Shown here one piece after another: positions 25,700 through 26,665 of a DNA stretch of 26,665 nucleotides. The notes beneath the pieces were generated by a model that saw only the letters and a list, made by a program, of their open reading frames with translations, was not told the DNA's origin and did not search any database. The first letter of the stretch is position 1. The number at the start of each line of letters is the position of its first letter. Origin of the DNA: a virus. The DNA is taken from IMG/VR virus record IMGVR_UViG_3300042197_002134, positions 1-26,665 of that record. One strand, 5' to 3'. A program made the position numbers and the translations under genes.

Positions 25700-26047
25700 A
25701 TGCCGATCATAAGAAACAAACCAATCAGAAAAACAGTTTTTAGAGGTGAAAGGTCTATAAATTTAGATACTTTCGACACTGTTATAATCAGTGATGAGAT
25801 TTATAAAACCAAAGGTGAAAATTTAATAATTGTTAAAGATGTAAACCAATCTAAAATTAAATTAGATTCCACCACAACAGATAAGATAAAAATAAAAACC
25901 TTAACCAACTGTACCATAATTCCTGACATAAATAGAATAGATGAGGAATGGGATGAGATATCAGTTGGAAAAGGTGCTTGTGTTGAATTACAAAATGTCG
26001 GAGGTGTTTGGTATATCCTCTCTTCCGATGGTATGAAACTTGAGTAG
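25700..26047 (+). CDS. Small beta-rich protein following the neck gene, probably structural
   Basis: A 115-residue protein with repeated short strands (TVIISDEIY, NLIIVKDVN, KIKIKTLTNCTIIPD) and a C-terminal ACVELQNVGGVWYILSSDG. Similar Gly-Trp-Tyr-Ser-Ser-Asp-Gly endings occur in phage virion and fibre-like proteins. No enzymatic motif was seen. It starts four bases after the gp13-like stop and is probably translated with it, pointing to a neck or decoration role. Its last 60 bases overlap, on the other strand, the end of the DNA polymerase gene. Its exact function is unknown to me. Confidence 0.7.
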   Translation: MPIIRNKPIRKTVFRGERSINLDTFDTVIISDEIYKTKGENLIIVKDVNQSKIKLDSTTTDKIKIKTLTNCTIIPDINRIDEEWDEISVGKGACVELQNVGGVWYILSSDGMKLE

Positions 26048-26665
26048 GTCATTTTTAGGAACATAATTCCACATCACTTCATCAGCATTTTTATACATGT
26101 GGTATGGAGTTTCACCAACTCTTTTCCAAAATGACATTTCCTCATCTGAAATTTCCATCACATCCTCCAACTTATCTTGATCACCCTCATCAAAAGGTTG
26201 TCCGTTTATAAGTTCACATTGTTCTTTAGTAAAGAAAGGTCTATCTTCAGGATTCTTGACTAACAATCCGTTTCTTACTTCTTGTTTGAATACAACAAGT
26301 AATGGTTCCACTCTTTTATTAAATGTTGCAATTGCTCTTTGAATATTATACTGACCTTTCATTGTTGGGTTATTTTCTAAATCCGAAGGATCAATACGGT
26401 AACAATTCAACTGAATTATAGAATCTAAGTTTTCAGGAATAGTTCCACCGTAAGTATCAATATGTTCTTGGGACCATCCTTTCTTTGGTTTGTTAACTTT
26501 CTGAACATCTCCGTGTGATGCTTTAGTTCCGTTGTTAACATAAAAGATTACATCACCAAGATTGACATTAAGTCCTTCCTTAATTGCAAGTTCCATATGT
26601 GCCTGACGAGACATTAAACTTCCTGCCTTTGTTGTTTGTTTACTACGAATGATATAGTCGTCAGT
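25988..26665 (-). CDS. Family B DNA polymerase, C-terminal part (5' end outside window)
   Basis: The frame is open from the right edge to a TAA at 25988-25990, giving 225 residues of a longer gene; an internal Met at 26614 is not the true start. The opening TDDYIIRSKQTTKAGSLMSR, followed by AHMELAIKEGLNVNLGDVIF, fits the thumb region of phage B-family polymerases, where an A-H-x-E-L-A helix precedes a G-D-x-I-x-Y strand. Helices with YNIQRAIATFNKRVEPLLVVF and an acidic DEGDQDKLEDVMEISDEEMSFW stretch follow. The catalytic exonuclease and palm motifs would lie outside the window, so the call rests on the C-terminal pattern. T4 gp43 is the functional counterpart. The short clamp-binding tail expected of T4-like polymerases is not obvious. 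An unrelated replication protein remains possible. Confidence 0.65.
   Translation of the reverse strand, partial: TDDYIIRSKQTTKAGSLMSRQAHMELAIKEGLNVNLGDVIFYVNNGTKASHGDVQKVNKPKKGWSQEHIDTYGGTIPENLDSIIQLNCYRIDPSDLENNPTMKGQYNIQRAIATFNKRVEPLLVVFKQEVRNGLLVKNPEDRPFFTKEQCELINGQPFDEGDQDKLEDVMEISDEEMSFWKRVGETPYHMYKNADEVMWNYVPKNDLLKFHTIGREDIPNTSDIL

Noticed and set aside
25801-26064. An 87-codon minus-strand frame opposite the 115-aa gene.
   Set aside because: No start signal or domain; it is an antisense shadow of the 115-aa gene and also overlaps the polymerase end.

Overview
The window is a block of an AT-rich, T4-like contractile-tailed phage (myovirus) genome or prophage-like contig. It carries homologues of the T4 tail sheath (gp18), tail tube (gp19), gp26-type hub/chaperone protein, baseplate wedge gp53, a gp29-like tape measure, neck protein gp13, a gp15-like tail terminator and the C-terminus of a family B DNA polymerase. 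Ribosome binding sites are weak or absent at most starts and intergenic DNA is very A/T rich. This, with Thr-rich linkers and an OmpA-type domain in virion proteins, suggests a Bacteroidota host, but that is inference. No tRNA, rRNA, CRISPR array, insertion sequence or integrase was seen, and no stretch longer than about 170 bases lacks a gene.

Layout. Positions 1-20463 are almost entirely minus-strand virion genes, listed here in transcription order. First come a 137-aa protein with a leader-like N-terminus, a 170-aa neck/adaptor protein, the gp15-like protein and the sheath. Next are a HAD-family phosphatase-like protein, the tail tube and the gp26-like protein, followed by an overlapping out-of-frame chaperone extension. 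The tape measure, a 1695-aa baseplate protein with an OmpA-like domain, gp53 and a giant baseplate protein running off the left edge complete the series. A small ribbon-helix-helix-like gene on the plus strand (18244-18405) sits between the sheath and gp15-like genes. From 20577 to 26047 the plus strand carries an SNF2-family helicase, a 716-aa multidomain protein, the gp13-like neck protein and a 115-aa protein. The right edge is the minus-strand tail end of a DNA polymerase gene.

The most interesting object is the 716-aa protein at 22388-24538. It joins an HExxH metallopeptidase-like domain, a complete Mn-type superoxide dismutase domain with all four metal ligands, and a C-terminal region with a PD-(D/E)xK nuclease-like signature. 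The joints between domains contain (L/I)-x-E motifs like those cut by T4-type prohead proteases. Two other proteins (20050-20463 and 13881-14711) have short helical N-terminal leaders with the same kind of motif. This suggests a set of enzymes packaged in the capsid and released by maturation cleavage.

Two expression features stand out. The gp26-like gene appears to be extended by a programmed +1 (or -2) frameshift at a T6-C run into a 49-codon overlapping frame just upstream of the tape measure. An octamer TATTTATA/C, read in the gene direction, precedes nearly every transcription unit on both strands and is a candidate phage-specific promoter. Three rho-independent terminators on the minus strand mark the ends of the sheath, tube and 137-aa protein genes.
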